This document shows positions 1-8,665 of a DNA stretch of 39,142 nt, piece by piece (within the stretch, counting starts at the first letter, position 1; the number at the start of each line of letters is the position of its first letter). The translations under genes and the position numbers were made by a program. The notes beneath the pieces are model-generated. The model saw only the letters and a list, made by a program, of their open reading frames with translations, made no database searches and was not told the origin of the DNA. Source of the stretch: Gammaproteobacteria bacterium (GTDB taxonomy: Bacteria; Pseudomonadota; Gammaproteobacteria; Arenicellales; Poriferihabitantaceae); contig JAHEGU010000006.1 of the NCBI GenBank assembly GCA_024644945.1, positions 1 to 39,142 of the forward strand. Direction: 5' to 3'.

Positions 1-1
1 G

Positions 2-322
2 GCGGAAGATATTGAAGACATGGATCCAGTCCAGGCCGAGGCAATTAAAGCGACCGGGGCTGGTTGGCTGCAGTGGCTGAATTATGCTGTACAACCCCAG
101 GTAATGCCACGCATGATCGGTCTTGGAATGTACCGCCTTGATATTAATTTTCGCGAATCAGCGGTGGTCGGTATTGTCGGAGGTGGCGGCATAGGCGCGA
201 CGCTGCTGACCTCATTCGATCGCTACGAGTTCGATTCAGCAGCCGCTATTCTGATGATCATCATTGGCATAGTGATGATGGTTGAGTATTCCTCCGGGTA
301 TATCCGGCGCTGGGTGCAATAG
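2..322 (+). CDS. phnE: Phosphonate ABC transporter permease PhnE, C-terminal part (partial)
   Basis: The reading frame is open from the window edge, so the N-terminus is missing and only about the last 106 residues are visible. The protein would be an inner-membrane permease for phosphonate or a related phosphorus compound. The visible part carries the cytoplasmic coupling-loop pattern of binding-protein-dependent permeases (EDMDPVQAEAIKATGA, then a downstream INFRESAVVGIVGGGGIG) and a hydrophobic last helix. It is clearly similar to the next gene, which repeats the same motifs (EEIDPTQVEAITATGA, INIRESTVLGLVGAGGIG). Its stop overlaps the next start by one base, so the two are probably translationally coupled. 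Assignment to PhnE rests on motif recognition; the ATPase and binding protein must lie upstream, outside the window. Confidence 0.85.
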   Translation, partial: AEDIEDMDPVQAEAIKATGAGWLQWLNYAVQPQVMPRMIGLGMYRLDINFRESAVVGIVGGGGIGATLLTSFDRYEFDSAAAILMIIIGIVMMVEYSSGYIRRWVQ

Positions 323-1137
323 TGCCAACCAGGCTGCATTCAGGCACACGCGTCTGGCAGCGGCGTGCAACGCCCAGGCAATTTGCCGTGTGGGGGGCCT
401 GGCTTTTGGGTGTCGCCATTTTTATGTATTGCTGGCGATTAATATCTGAAAAGACCATCTGGATGTTTGTAGAGGATGCACCTCGCCAGGCGGCAGATCT
501 GGCCGAGCGTATGGTGCCGCCAAAGTGGTCGTACATGGAGGAATTATGGATTCCGATCTGGGACACTATCAACATTGCCACCTTGGGAACAGCCCTAGCC
601 ATCATTATGGCCTTCCCGATCGCATTCTGCGCCGCTCGCAATACCACACCAAGCACAGTTCTTGTGCGACCAATCGCTCTGTTCATCATCGTTTCCTCGC
701 GCTCAATAAATAGCTTGATCTGGGCCCTGATGCTGGTCACATTGATCGGCCCTGGTGTAATGGCTGGAGTCATCGCAATTGGTCTTCGCTCGATTGGTTT
801 TTGTGCCAAGCTTCTATACGAAGCAATCGAGGAAATCGACCCTACCCAGGTCGAAGCAATCACCGCCACCGGAGCCAGCGGCGCGCAAAAGCTGTCTTAC
901 GGAATTGTGCCGCAAATCCTTCCTGCCTTTGCTGGCATCAGCGTGTTTCGGTGGGACATTAATATTCGCGAATCGACTGTACTTGGGCTTGTCGGGGCCG
1001 GAGGAATCGGTCTTCAACTAGACGCCTCAATTTCCACACTGACATGGACGCAGGTCTCTTTGATACTGCTGGTGATACTTGGAACCGTGATTGTCAGTGA
1101 GTGGGTTTCAGCGAAAATCCGCCACGCAATCATCTAA
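322..1137 (+). CDS. phnE: Phosphonate ABC transporter permease PhnE, second copy
   Basis: This 271-residue inner-membrane permease starts with GTG at 322, sharing one base with the stop of the preceding permease gene. One membrane segment lies near residues 25-45 and several more between about 85 and 260. The EAA-type coupling loop (EEIDPTQVEAITATGA) near residues 170-186 contacts the ATPase. The motif INIRESTVLGLVGAGGIG matches PhnE/PtxC-family permeases. Two different PhnE-type subunits in a row suggest a heterodimeric membrane channel, as in several known phosphonate importers. The substrate cannot be read from the sequence: phosphonate, phosphite and hypophosphite systems share this permease family. 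A weak hairpin follows the stop. Confidence 0.88.
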   Translation: MPTRLHSGTRVWQRRATPRQFAVWGAWLLGVAIFMYCWRLISEKTIWMFVEDAPRQAADLAERMVPPKWSYMEELWIPIWDTINIATLGTALAIIMAFPIAFCAARNTTPSTVLVRPIALFIIVSSRSINSLIWALMLVTLIGPGVMAGVIAIGLRSIGFCAKLLYEAIEEIDPTQVEAITATGASGAQKLSYGIVPQILPAFAGISVFRWDINIRESTVLGLVGAGGIGLQLDASISTLTWTQVSLILLVILGTVIVSEWVSAKIRHAII

Positions 1138-1146
1138 AGTAAAAGC

Positions 1147-1169
1147 CTAATCGGTTCACTGTCGGTTAG
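1147..1169 (+). terminator. Weak hairpin after phnE pair
   Basis: CTAATCG (1147-1153) pairs with CGGTTAG (1163-1169) across a 9-base loop, with one G-T pair. It sits ten bases after the permease stop and before a convergent gene. There is no clear T-run behind it, so it may be a weak or bidirectional terminator or merely chance. Confidence 0.3.
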
Positions 1170-1204
1170 TGTCTGATTCAGGCGCTGCAGATAATTTTCA
1201 TGGC

Positions 1205-1624
1205 TTATTGCAGCGTTCTTTTTGCAGCGCTGCTAGTGGGCGTCGCCCTTGTTTTTGCCAAAGCCTGGGACCCATGATGCTCGATCATTTTCCAGTTACC
1301 GTCCAGGCATCGGTAAACATTTGTCGCCAGAACCTCGACTCTGCCACCATTTTGAATAAGAATTTCTCGCACTATATGCACCGCTATATCATCAGTTGCC
1401 ATGCGTGTGACCAACTCATACTCAATATCCACTGAGTCTCCTGCAGTCAGTATTCTTGCCCAGCTATTCATCACTGCAGTATGTCCAACTAATGCAGGAG
1501 CGCCGGGGTGAATACAGACCACCTCTATCTCTGCCCAAACTGCTCCCATGTCCTGAACACTGCAGGATGCGAAGGCTGAGTAAAAAGCATCCTCTGCCTG
1601 TTCTGAAGAATTCAGCTCAATCAT
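1205..1624 (-). CDS. SnoaL-like / NTF2-fold protein
   Basis: This 139-residue soluble protein has the look of the SnoaL-like, NTF2-superfamily cone fold. An N-terminal helix with a segment like AEDAFYSAFASCSVQDMGAV is followed by a 'HPG' turn after VVCIHPGAPALVGHTAVMNSW, then alternating strands ending in YRCLDGNWKMIEHHGSQ. The length fits the family (about 120-150). Members range from steroid isomerases and cyclases to proteins of unknown role, so no reaction can be assigned. The last 16 residues are Ala/Thr/Ser-rich and probably disordered. The gene is convergent with phnE and divergent from the aldo/keto reductase. Confidence 0.8.
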   Translation of the reverse strand: MIELNSSEQAEDAFYSAFASCSVQDMGAVWAEIEVVCIHPGAPALVGHTAVMNSWARILTAGDSVDIEYELVTRMATDDIAVHIVREILIQNGGRVEVLATNVYRCLDGNWKMIEHHGSQALAKTRATPTSSAAKRTLQ

Positions 1625-1767
1625 AGTAAAACTTTCATTAATTCTCCCCCCCTAAGTCTGCATGCCACTTGTATCCGGAATGCATGAAACGCTCGCTAGC
1701 GCACCGGCACAACAATGTCGAGCCCGGTGGGCTAAACTCCAAGGTGTTAATTACACCAGAGACCTTG

Positions 1768-2592
1768 ATGAAAAGCATCCACCTGCCTGGTAATCGTGAG
1801 GTCCATGTCCTCGGCCAGGGCACCTGGTTCATGGGTGTCGATGACAGTAAACGACAGCAAGAAGCCGATGCGCTGCGCTACGGTCTGGATCTCGGTATGA
1901 CGCTCATCGATACCGCCGAAATGTACAACGATGCCGAACTGGTGGTGGCTGAAGCGCTTAAAGGCCGGCGCAATGAAGCCTTCGTTGTCAGCAAAGTTTT
2001 GCCAACTAACGCCTCCAAACAAGGCACTATCCGGGCCTGCGAAGCAAGCTTATCGCGGCTTGGTATCGAATGCATCGATCTCTACCTGCTGCACTGGTCT
2101 GGCCCTTATCCAATTGAAGAGACCCTGGAAGCCTTCGAGCGACTGGTGACACAGGGAAAGATATCGAGGTACGGCGTCAGCAACCTCGACATCAATCAGA
2201 TCAGCGCGGCTTGGGCCTCGCCAGGAGGAGATCAGATTGCCACCAACCAGGTGCTGTACAACTTGCACCACCGCGGAATTGAGTGGGATCTTCTTCCCTG
2301 GTGCCGAGAACACCATCTTCCGATTATGGCCCATTCACCATTTAACCAGGGACAACTAGCAACTGAAGCCTTAGAAGAGATCGGTATCAGGCACAATGCA
2401 AATGGTTTCCAGATCGCACTGGCATGGTTGCTGGAGCAAGACGGGGTCATAGTGATACCTAAAGCGGCGGACAAGGCGCACATCGACCAGAATCATGCAG
2501 CTCAGGACATCCAGCTGAGCTACGAAGAACTAAAGCAAATTAGTGAGGCCTTTCCCGGTCCTGATCACGCGGTTCCGCTGCAAATGTTATAA
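1768..2592 (+). CDS. yeaE: Aldo/keto reductase, YeaE-like
   Basis: The 274-residue NADPH-dependent reductase reduces aldehydes; the E. coli YeaE family acts on methylglyoxal. The catalytic tetrad pattern is visible: Asp and Tyr in LIDTAEMYNDAE, Lys in VVSKVLP, and His in DLYLLHWSGP. The segments RYGVSNLDI, ATNQVLYNL, RGIEWDLLPWC and IPKAA are YeaE-like signatures. An open frame extends upstream to an ATG at 1669. I chose the ATG at 1768 because the family starts just before the 'LGQGTW' strand, and the extra 33 residues look nothing like the family. It is a free-standing gene divergent from the SnoaL-like gene and convergent with the opp-linked lipoprotein. It most likely detoxifies carbonyls, though the true substrate is unknown. 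Confidence 0.9.
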   Translation: MKSIHLPGNREVHVLGQGTWFMGVDDSKRQQEADALRYGLDLGMTLIDTAEMYNDAELVVAEALKGRRNEAFVVSKVLPTNASKQGTIRACEASLSRLGIECIDLYLLHWSGPYPIEETLEAFERLVTQGKISRYGVSNLDINQISAAWASPGGDQIATNQVLYNLHHRGIEWDLLPWCREHHLPIMAHSPFNQGQLATEALEEIGIRHNANGFQIALAWLLEQDGVIVIPKAADKAHIDQNHAAQDIQLSYEELKQISEAFPGPDHAVPLQML

Positions 2593-2625
2593 AACATAGT
2601 TTGTCCCATCCGAACAGAATTCACG

Positions 2626-3198
2626 CTACAAACATTGCTCAGCCCCTGAGCGGTAATTTTGAGACCGAGTCACCAGATTTTGCACTGGAGAGTTCCAACC
2701 CCCTCTATCTTTCAATTCGGGGAACTGCTGCTCAAATCGCTTTGCAATCCCCAGGTTGTATCGGTAGAAGGGATCTCCATGCCCATAGCAGTTAATATCC
2801 AGAACGCCGATATGCGAGATCTCATGGGCAAGGTGAGCAAGCCGCAGACAGTATTGCTCGCGAGGATTAATCAATAGTTTCTTATCATAATGAGCTCCGC
2901 CACATGCTGTTTGAACGGAAATTTCTGTATTAACGGTATCTATTTTCTTACGCTTTTCACCAACTCTAAGTGCACGAATTTTTAAGACACCAGCCCTCGC
3001 CGCCTCTTGAGCAAAAAATGATCTGATTTCTTCACTCTGGTGCGGATAAAGCTTGTCGATCGCCGACTTGAGGGCATTCGGATCAACCTCCGGCGGCGTG
3101 ACACATGCCTGCAAAGTGAATAAAACCATTATTAAGGCAACAACTTGTCTATATCCAGCGTGTAACGAATGTAATTGTTGGAAAACTTTATTTTTCAT
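2626..3198 (-). CDS. Lipoprotein with HExxH zinc-peptidase motif (SprT/WLM-like pattern)
   Basis: I do not recognise a named family. From the ATG at 3198 the protein has 190 residues: a short charged N-terminus, a hydrophobic stretch ending in the lipobox-like LQAC (Cys32), and an envelope domain. The line 'LAHEISHIGVL' contains HExxH at about residues 125-129. Eleven residues later comes H-G-x-x-F (GHGDPFY). This HExxH...HGxxF spacing resembles SprT/WLM-type gluzincins, which usually act in the cytoplasm rather than as lipoproteins. The stretch GGAHYDKKLLINPREQY before it resembles the strand preceding the active helix. A longer start at 3234 would overlap the upstream ATPase gene by 20 bases. 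The gene is the last of the opp block and may handle imported or cell-wall peptides, which is only inference. Confidence 0.75.
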   Translation of the reverse strand: MKNKVFQQLHSLHAGYRQVVALIMVLFTLQACVTPPEVDPNALKSAIDKLYPHQSEEIRSFFAQEAARAGVLKIRALRVGEKRKKIDTVNTEISVQTACGGAHYDKKLLINPREQYCLRLAHLAHEISHIGVLDINCYGHGDPFYRYNLGIAKRFEQQFPELKDRGGWNSPVQNLVTRSQNYRSGAEQCL

Positions 3199-3214
3199 TG
3201 CAGTATAAAAGGAT

Positions 3215-4813
3215 TTATTCACTGATTTTTTCAAGACTTATCAACTCACGTGTATAACGCTCTTTTGGGCTCGCATAAACAGTCTCTGTCTCACCAGACT
3301 CGATCATACGGCCATCTTTCATCACCGCCACCCTGTCGGCCATATATCGCACTACCGCCAGATCGTGGGAAATAAATATCATAGATAGTCCTTTACGTCT
3401 AATCAGCTCAAGAAGCAGATTCAAAACCTGGGCTTGGATTGTTACGTCTAAAGCTGAAACCGGCTCATCTGCAATCAGCAGTATCGGCTCTACGGCAATA
3501 GCGCGAGCAATTGCCACCCGTTGACATTGTCCGCCGGAAAATTCATGGGGATATTTGTTAGCCCATGCTGGTGATAAACCAACATCCTGCATTAACCTGA
3601 TGACTTTAGCAGTTACTGCCCGACCTCCCTCGGCGAGCTGATGAAGTCGTATTGGTTCAGCGATAATGTCATGTACGGTCATGCGCGGATTAAGAGAGGC
3701 ATATGGGTCCTGAAAAACCATCTGCACTTGTTTACGATACCGCTTTAAAGCTGCACCCCTTAGTTTTTGAATCCCGATATCTTCAAGCAACACCTCACCC
3801 GCTTCCATTGAAACCAGGCGCAAGACAGCTTGAGACAATGTAGTTTTACCGCTTCCGGATTCGCCAACAATACCCAGCACCTCCCCCTTTCGCACTTGGA
3901 AACTGACATCATCTACTGCAGTGAAGGGCCGGTGTTTAATCGAAAAGGTGACCCGAATTCCTTTTGCACGCAGGTACACGGGAGCATCCTTGGGCACGAA
4001 TCGGTAGGTTTCAGGCTTTGCGGTGTGCGGAATTGCATCGAGCAGTTTCTGGGTATACGAATGTGCCGGGGTTGTGAATACCTGATGAGTCCGACCTCGC
4101 TCTACTGACACCCCCCTATCCATCACCACCAGCTTGTCGGTTACTCGCCTGACCACCCCCAGATCATGAGAAACCAGAACCAACGAGACTCCGCGCTGCT
4201 CCTGCATAGTTTTTAGCAATTCAAGAATCTGCGACTGAACTGTTACATCCAGAGCCGACGTCGGCTCATCTGCGATCAAGATGTCTGGCGCAGTGATGAG
4301 GGCCATCGCAATCATTGCCCTTTGACGCATACCCCCAGAAAATTCGTGTGGATACTGATCGAATCTTCGCGCCGCGTCATGAATTCCAACCTGATCTAAG
4401 AGTTCAATCGCCCGTTCCTTCGCTTCCGCAGCTGTCGAGCGGCTATGCAGCAACAAAGGCTCCATCACCTGATCTCCTATACGAATGTATGGATTCATTG
4501 AGGTCATCGGATCCTGAAACACCATGCTGATTCGTTTACCTCGTATTTTGCGCAACGCTTTTTCGCTCAACTCCAGAAGATCTGATCCTTCGAACCACGC
4601 CTCCCCACCCGTTATTTCAGCCTGGGGTCGTGGCAGCAATCCGAGCAATGCATTACAGCTGACCGATTTTCCCGAGCCTGATTCTCCCACTATACCCAGC
4701 GTCTCTCCACGTTCGATATCGAAAGACAATTTATCAACCGCGGTAAATTTCTGACCACGTATGGTAAACACCACAGTAAGATTCCTGACCGAGAGAATCG
4801 GCTGACTACTCAT
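3215..4813 (-). CDS. Oligopeptide ABC transporter, fused double ATPase (OppD-OppF / YejF type)
   Basis: The 532-residue cytoplasmic protein powers peptide import and carries both ATPase domains in one chain. Domain 1 (about residues 5-255) has Walker A GESGSGKS, signature FSGGMRQR and Walker B LIADEPTSALDVT. Domain 2 (about 280-530) has GESGSGKT, FSGGQCQR and LIADEPVSALDVT. The Cys in the second signature replaces the usual Arg. A start at 4909 exists, but the ATG at 4813 is preferred: it follows a strong AGGAGG at ideal spacing and begins the domain directly (MSSQPILSVRNLTV). It overlaps the end of the upstream permease by 8 bases, so translation is coupled. Substrate could be di- or oligopeptides or murein peptides. 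Confidence 0.93.
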   Translation of the reverse strand: MSSQPILSVRNLTVVFTIRGQKFTAVDKLSFDIERGETLGIVGESGSGKSVSCNALLGLLPRPQAEITGGEAWFEGSDLLELSEKALRKIRGKRISMVFQDPMTSMNPYIRIGDQVMEPLLLHSRSTAAEAKERAIELLDQVGIHDAARRFDQYPHEFSGGMRQRAMIAMALITAPDILIADEPTSALDVTVQSQILELLKTMQEQRGVSLVLVSHDLGVVRRVTDKLVVMDRGVSVERGRTHQVFTTPAHSYTQKLLDAIPHTAKPETYRFVPKDAPVYLRAKGIRVTFSIKHRPFTAVDDVSFQVRKGEVLGIVGESGSGKTTLSQAVLRLVSMEAGEVLLEDIGIQKLRGAALKRYRKQVQMVFQDPYASLNPRMTVHDIIAEPIRLHQLAEGGRAVTAKVIRLMQDVGLSPAWANKYPHEFSGGQCQRVAIARAIAVEPILLIADEPVSALDVTIQAQVLNLLLELIRRKGLSMIFISHDLAVVRYMADRVAVMKDGRMIESGETETVYASPKERYTRELISLEKISE

Positions 4814-5726
4814 GTACGCCTCCTGCTCCCGATGCACTGCGCGGGTCAAGCGCGTCGCGTAAACCGTCACCAAGAAAATTGAGTGCAAACAAGGTAATGG
4901 AGAGCGCAAGCCCAGGAAAAATTAAAAGCCAGGGGTACTCCTCCATGGTTTCAACTCCTGTGGCAATCAGTACTCCCCAAGAACTTTGAGGTGGTTGCAC
5001 ACCCAGGCCGAGAAAGCTTAGAAATGCTTCGAATAGCATTACCGCCGGGATCGTAAGCGTAACGTAAACGATCACCGGGCCCATAATATTCGGCAGTATG
5101 TGTCGACGCATAATCTGGGCGCTTGATAGTCCAGTAACAATCGCCGCACTGACAAATTCCTGGCGGCGCAAAGCCTGCACCTGGCCTCGCACGATCCGCG
5201 CCATTGTCAACCATTCAACCAGACCGATAGCGAGAAACAGCAGCAAGAAGCTCTGTCCGAAAACGACCATCAGTAAAATCACGAAGATCATAAACGGCAG
5301 CGCATACAGGATATCTACTATTCGCATCATTACTGCGTCCACGCTGCCACCCATGTATCCAGCGACTATCCCCCAAATCACCCCCACTGCCAGGGATACA
5401 GCGGTCGCGGCAAATCCTACCAGTAGTGAAACTCTCCCACCGTACATCAAGCGTGTCAGCAGATCACGGCCAAGAGTATCGGTACCAAGCCAGTGCGCCA
5501 AAGACGGTCCAGAGGCGCCCAATTCCAGGTCTTGAATCTCATACCCATAAGGTGCGAACCAGGGCGTCAATAACGAAATCGAAACCAGAAATAGCATCAC
5601 CCATAAACCAAACATTGCCAATCGGTTACGCTTTAGCCGGACCCAGGCATCGTTCCATAGAGATCGCCCCTCCTCAAACTCGATTTGCTCCAGGCTTTTA
5701 AGTGAATCGATCATATTTTCTGGCAT
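4806..5726 (-). CDS. oppC: Oligopeptide ABC transporter permease OppC/DppC type
   Basis: The 306-residue inner-membrane permease is one half of the peptide channel. A cytoplasmic N-terminus of about 30 residues (WVRLKRNRLAMFG) precedes the first helix, as usual for OppC. The extracytoplasmic segment contains HWLGTDTLGRDLLTRLMYGGR, diagnostic of the OppC/DppC subfamily. The coupling loop follows at about residue 200 (RRQEFVSAAIVTGLS), and the C-terminal part has LSFLGLGVQPPQSSWG. Five to six further membrane spans are visible. It lies between oppB (70 bases upstream) and the fused ATPase (8-base overlap). Length and motifs are complete, with no sign of damage. Confidence 0.93.
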   Translation of the reverse strand: MPENMIDSLKSLEQIEFEEGRSLWNDAWVRLKRNRLAMFGLWVMLFLVSISLLTPWFAPYGYEIQDLELGASGPSLAHWLGTDTLGRDLLTRLMYGGRVSLLVGFAATAVSLAVGVIWGIVAGYMGGSVDAVMMRIVDILYALPFMIFVILLMVVFGQSFLLLFLAIGLVEWLTMARIVRGQVQALRRQEFVSAAIVTGLSSAQIMRRHILPNIMGPVIVYVTLTIPAVMLFEAFLSFLGLGVQPPQSSWGVLIATGVETMEEYPWLLIFPGLALSITLFALNFLGDGLRDALDPRSASGAGGVHE

Positions 5727-5796
5727 CGTAAATTTCTCGAACCAACTCGCCCGGCAAAGAAATCCAAAAATTTTCGATAGTAAGGCAAATCTCGGA

Positions 5797-6720
5797 CTAC
5801 CTTACCTTTCTTAATCGCGGGTTCATCCATACAGCTAAAATATCGACCACAATATTCAATATCACGATCAAACAGGATAGTAGTATGGTCGTTCCCATGA
5901 TCATGGTGTAATCCCGGTTGAAGGCGGCCTGCACATAGAAGCGCCCGAGTCCTGGTATTTGAAATATCGTCTCGACTACAAACGAGCCAGTTAGTAGTCC
6001 CGCCACTGCCGGCCCCGAAAAGGCGACTACCGGTGCCAGGCCACCGCGCAGAGCGTGACGAAATACCACCCCCGGCATTGATAGCCCTTTGGCCCGTGCG
6101 GTGCGAATAAAATCCTGTGATAACACCTCCAGCATCCCGGCTCGGGTCAGTCTTGCAATATACGCCGCATACGCTGAACCAAGGGTCACCGAAGGCAGAA
6201 TCTTGTCACCCGGTGAATAGCCCCACCCCGATACCGGCAGCCACTCCAACCAGATTCCGAAAATCAGAACAAGTATTGGCCCCAGTAAAAAAGCGGGCAG
6301 GCAAATACCCGTCATGGCGAGACTCATTGGTAGATAATCCTGCAGGCTATTGGGTCGAACCGCCGCTATCAAGCCAGACATCACACCAACTACGACCGCA
6401 ACGACGATCGCATAAAATGCCAGCTCAAAAGTGATAGGCATACCTGTGCGAATTAGCTCGGTGACACTCCGATTCGGGTAGCGAAACGATGGCCCGAAGT
6501 CCCCTCGCACCAGATTTCCAAGATAATCAACGTATTGATGCAGGACCGGCGCATCGAGGTTGTATCGCTTCTCAAGATTCTTGACCACTTCCGCTGGAAG
6601 CGAACGCTCCGCATCAAACGGCCCACCCGGCGCGGCGCGAACCAGGAAAAAAGTAGCGGTGACTACAATCAACAGTACCGGGATTCCCTGCAAAATTCGG
6701 GCCAGAACTAACTTGCTCAA
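5797..6720 (-). CDS. oppB: Oligopeptide ABC transporter permease OppB/DppB type
   Basis: The 307-residue inner-membrane permease is the partner of the OppC subunit. The N-terminal helix and the pattern 'FFLVRAAPGGPF' are typical of OppB/DppB, as is the periplasmic segment with LDAPVLHQYVDYLGNLVRGDFGPS. The coupling loop LSQDFIRTARAKGLS lies at about residues 200-216. The end contains ETIFQIPGLGRFYVQAAFNRDY and a last membrane span. Size equals the family norm. It follows the binding-protein gene by 51 bases and precedes oppC by 70 bases, forming one operon on the minus strand. The exact peptide specificity depends on the binding protein. Confidence 0.93.
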   Translation of the reverse strand: MSKLVLARILQGIPVLLIVVTATFFLVRAAPGGPFDAERSLPAEVVKNLEKRYNLDAPVLHQYVDYLGNLVRGDFGPSFRYPNRSVTELIRTGMPITFELAFYAIVVAVVVGVMSGLIAAVRPNSLQDYLPMSLAMTGICLPAFLLGPILVLIFGIWLEWLPVSGWGYSPGDKILPSVTLGSAYAAYIARLTRAGMLEVLSQDFIRTARAKGLSMPGVVFRHALRGGLAPVVAFSGPAVAGLLTGSFVVETIFQIPGLGRFYVQAAFNRDYTMIMGTTILLSCLIVILNIVVDILAVWMNPRLRKVR

Positions 6721-6771
6721 TTGTAATTAGCTCCATTCCGAGCTGGTGCTCCCCGTTGATCAGGGTACGCT

Positions 6772-8454
6772 CTAATCACTCTGCAGATAAACATATTTAT
6801 AAGGGTGGTGATCAAGAATATTCGGGAACCAGTTCTTTACCGACGGGTCTCTTAAAGCCACCCTTGTATAAGTGTAGATAGGCAGGAGTGGCGCTTCCCG
6901 ATCCAGGATCATCTCCGCTTGTTCAAACGCCTGGTATCTCTCTTTCTGATTAGTCAATGTTGCCGCACGCTCGATTAACTCATCATAATCATTGTTGCGC
7001 CACCCAGTCCGATTGTTCCCACCATCAGACAGCATCATATCAAGAAAGGTGTTTGGATCAGGATAATCCCCAATCCACCCGGCTCTAGAAATATCATAGT
7101 CGAGTTGATTGGTGCGAGATAAATATACTTTCCAGTCCGTATTGACAAGACGCACATCTATCCCAAGCCCCTTCTTCCACATTTGCTGTATTGCTTCAGC
7201 AATTCGCCGATGTCCATCACTTGTGTTGTACAACAGTTCGAGCTCTGGGAATCCTTGCCCCTCACTGAATCCAGCCTCGGCCAGCAATGCGCGACCGTGT
7301 TCTAAATCATAGGAAACCGGACTCTTGGGTGGAAAATAGCCCTGGGTATTTGGCGGCGTAAAAGAATACGCCGGTATCTGCCCCCCCTTTGTCACGGAAT
7401 CGATAATAGCCTGGCGGTCCACAGTCAGCGACAGCGCCAGCCGCACACGTGGATCGTCCAGAGGTGGCCTTGTCACATTGAAACGATAAAAATAGGTGCC
7501 AAGATATGGGCTGATTGATATTAGGTGCGGTGACTTGGACTGATATACTTCTATCTTTTCCGACGGCGTAGTGCTGGTAGCATGCAGGGCCCCGGTCCGA
7601 AACATACGCTCTTCAGTTTGGATATTGTCGATCGGATAAAAGCGAATACCTGCTAATTTAACCGTTTCCGCATCCCAGTAATGGGCGTTCTTTTCCACTT
7701 CAATAATGTAGTTCAGCCGCCAGCTTTTTAATTTAAACGGGCCATTGCTCACAAAATTACCAGGCCGCGTCCAGGCGCTTCCTCGTTCATCCATTTCGCC
7801 GAACCTTAAAATCGTCGGCGGATGAACCGGAAAAGTACTGTAGTGGGCGAGAAGCGATAAGAAGTACGGTGTCGGATGTTCAAGTAAAACCTCAAGAGTC
7901 TTATCGTCCACTGCCTTCACACCGACTTCCGAAAAACTTTGAATTTCTCCTTTGTTGAATGCTCGTGCATTCTTGATCGGGTAGAGCTGATAAGCATACT
8001 CCGCCGCCAAGGCGGGAGACAGCATTCGTTGCCAGGACCAAGCAAAATCTTGCGCGGTTACTGGATCACCATTGGACCACTTTGCTTGGTCCCGGATGAA
8101 GAACGTATACTCCCGACCATCTGCTGAAACCACCCAGTATTCAGCCATACCGGGTACCGGTTCCAGGGTTTCCGGGTTCTCACCGACCAAACCCTCTAAC
8201 AGGGCTGAAATTATGTTGTGCTCGGTGACACCGGTTACGATATGCGGATCCAGGTCCTGGGGCTCAGTCCCATTGCCAAGGTGTAAAATCTGCTCAAGGT
8301 TGCCCTGCTCAACGTTTGTTGGACCCAGATCACACCCACTCAGGGTGAATACGATGATAATGATACCAACGCAGTTTGGCGCTAAGTATCTCCAATTATT
8401 TGCCGCACCTATAATCCGAATCGTGCACCCCCTGCGACTTAACCACCTATGCAT
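6772..8454 (-). CDS. oppA: Oligopeptide-binding lipoprotein, OppA/MppA family
   Basis: The 560-residue SBP_bac_5 family protein captures peptides in the periplasm and delivers them to OppBC. A hydrophobic stretch ends in the lipobox LSGC (Cys41), so it is probably anchored as a lipoprotein rather than freely soluble as in E. coli. The start of the mature part, 'GTEPQDLDPHIVTGVTEHNI', and 'EGLVGENPETLEPVPG' are characteristic. The C-terminal half keeps DWKVYLSRTNQLDYDISRAGWIGDYPDPNTFLDM. The 30-residue region before the hydrophobic stretch is long for a lipoprotein signal, and the ATG at 8454 has no good ribosome site. The true start may therefore be a later non-ATG codon. It is first gene of the operon oppA-oppB-oppC-ATPase-lipoprotein. 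Confidence 0.93.
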   Translation of the reverse strand: MHRWLSRRGCTIRIIGAANNWRYLAPNCVGIIIIVFTLSGCDLGPTNVEQGNLEQILHLGNGTEPQDLDPHIVTGVTEHNIISALLEGLVGENPETLEPVPGMAEYWVVSADGREYTFFIRDQAKWSNGDPVTAQDFAWSWQRMLSPALAAEYAYQLYPIKNARAFNKGEIQSFSEVGVKAVDDKTLEVLLEHPTPYFLSLLAHYSTFPVHPPTILRFGEMDERGSAWTRPGNFVSNGPFKLKSWRLNYIIEVEKNAHYWDAETVKLAGIRFYPIDNIQTEERMFRTGALHATSTTPSEKIEVYQSKSPHLISISPYLGTYFYRFNVTRPPLDDPRVRLALSLTVDRQAIIDSVTKGGQIPAYSFTPPNTQGYFPPKSPVSYDLEHGRALLAEAGFSEGQGFPELELLYNTSDGHRRIAEAIQQMWKKGLGIDVRLVNTDWKVYLSRTNQLDYDISRAGWIGDYPDPNTFLDMMLSDGGNNRTGWRNNDYDELIERAATLTNQKERYQAFEQAEMILDREAPLLPIYTYTRVALRDPSVKNWFPNILDHHPYKYVYLQSD

Positions 8455-8665
8455 GTGCAGCCACTTTTCAAGTTTTAATATGTGAACAAAGGTAATTTAT
8501 TCTGCACGCTACGTATTTACCTTGCAACATTGATACCGACCCAGGCCACCTTGGAAAACACCCATAATGTAGCAGCCCACTCGGTTATTCAACCAGCAAA
8601 ATTATTCCAGTTTAGAGTATTGATGAAGTATTGAAACTGCCCGTGTTAATCCCACTTATCTGAAC
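8455..8665. other. Divergent intergenic region oppA / cnoX
   Basis: This stretch of 211 bases separates the two oppositely directed genes and must hold both promoters. It is fairly AT-rich, but no convincing -35/-10 pair, operator palindrome or RNA gene could be picked out on either strand. Confidence 0.4.

Noticed and set aside
261-869. 202-residue open frame antisense to the second phnE
   Set aside because: It is entirely antisense to a well-supported permease, and its residues show no domain pattern.
1669-1767. Longer start for the aldo/keto reductase
   Set aside because: The 33 extra residues do not resemble the family N-terminus, which begins right at the ATG at 1768.
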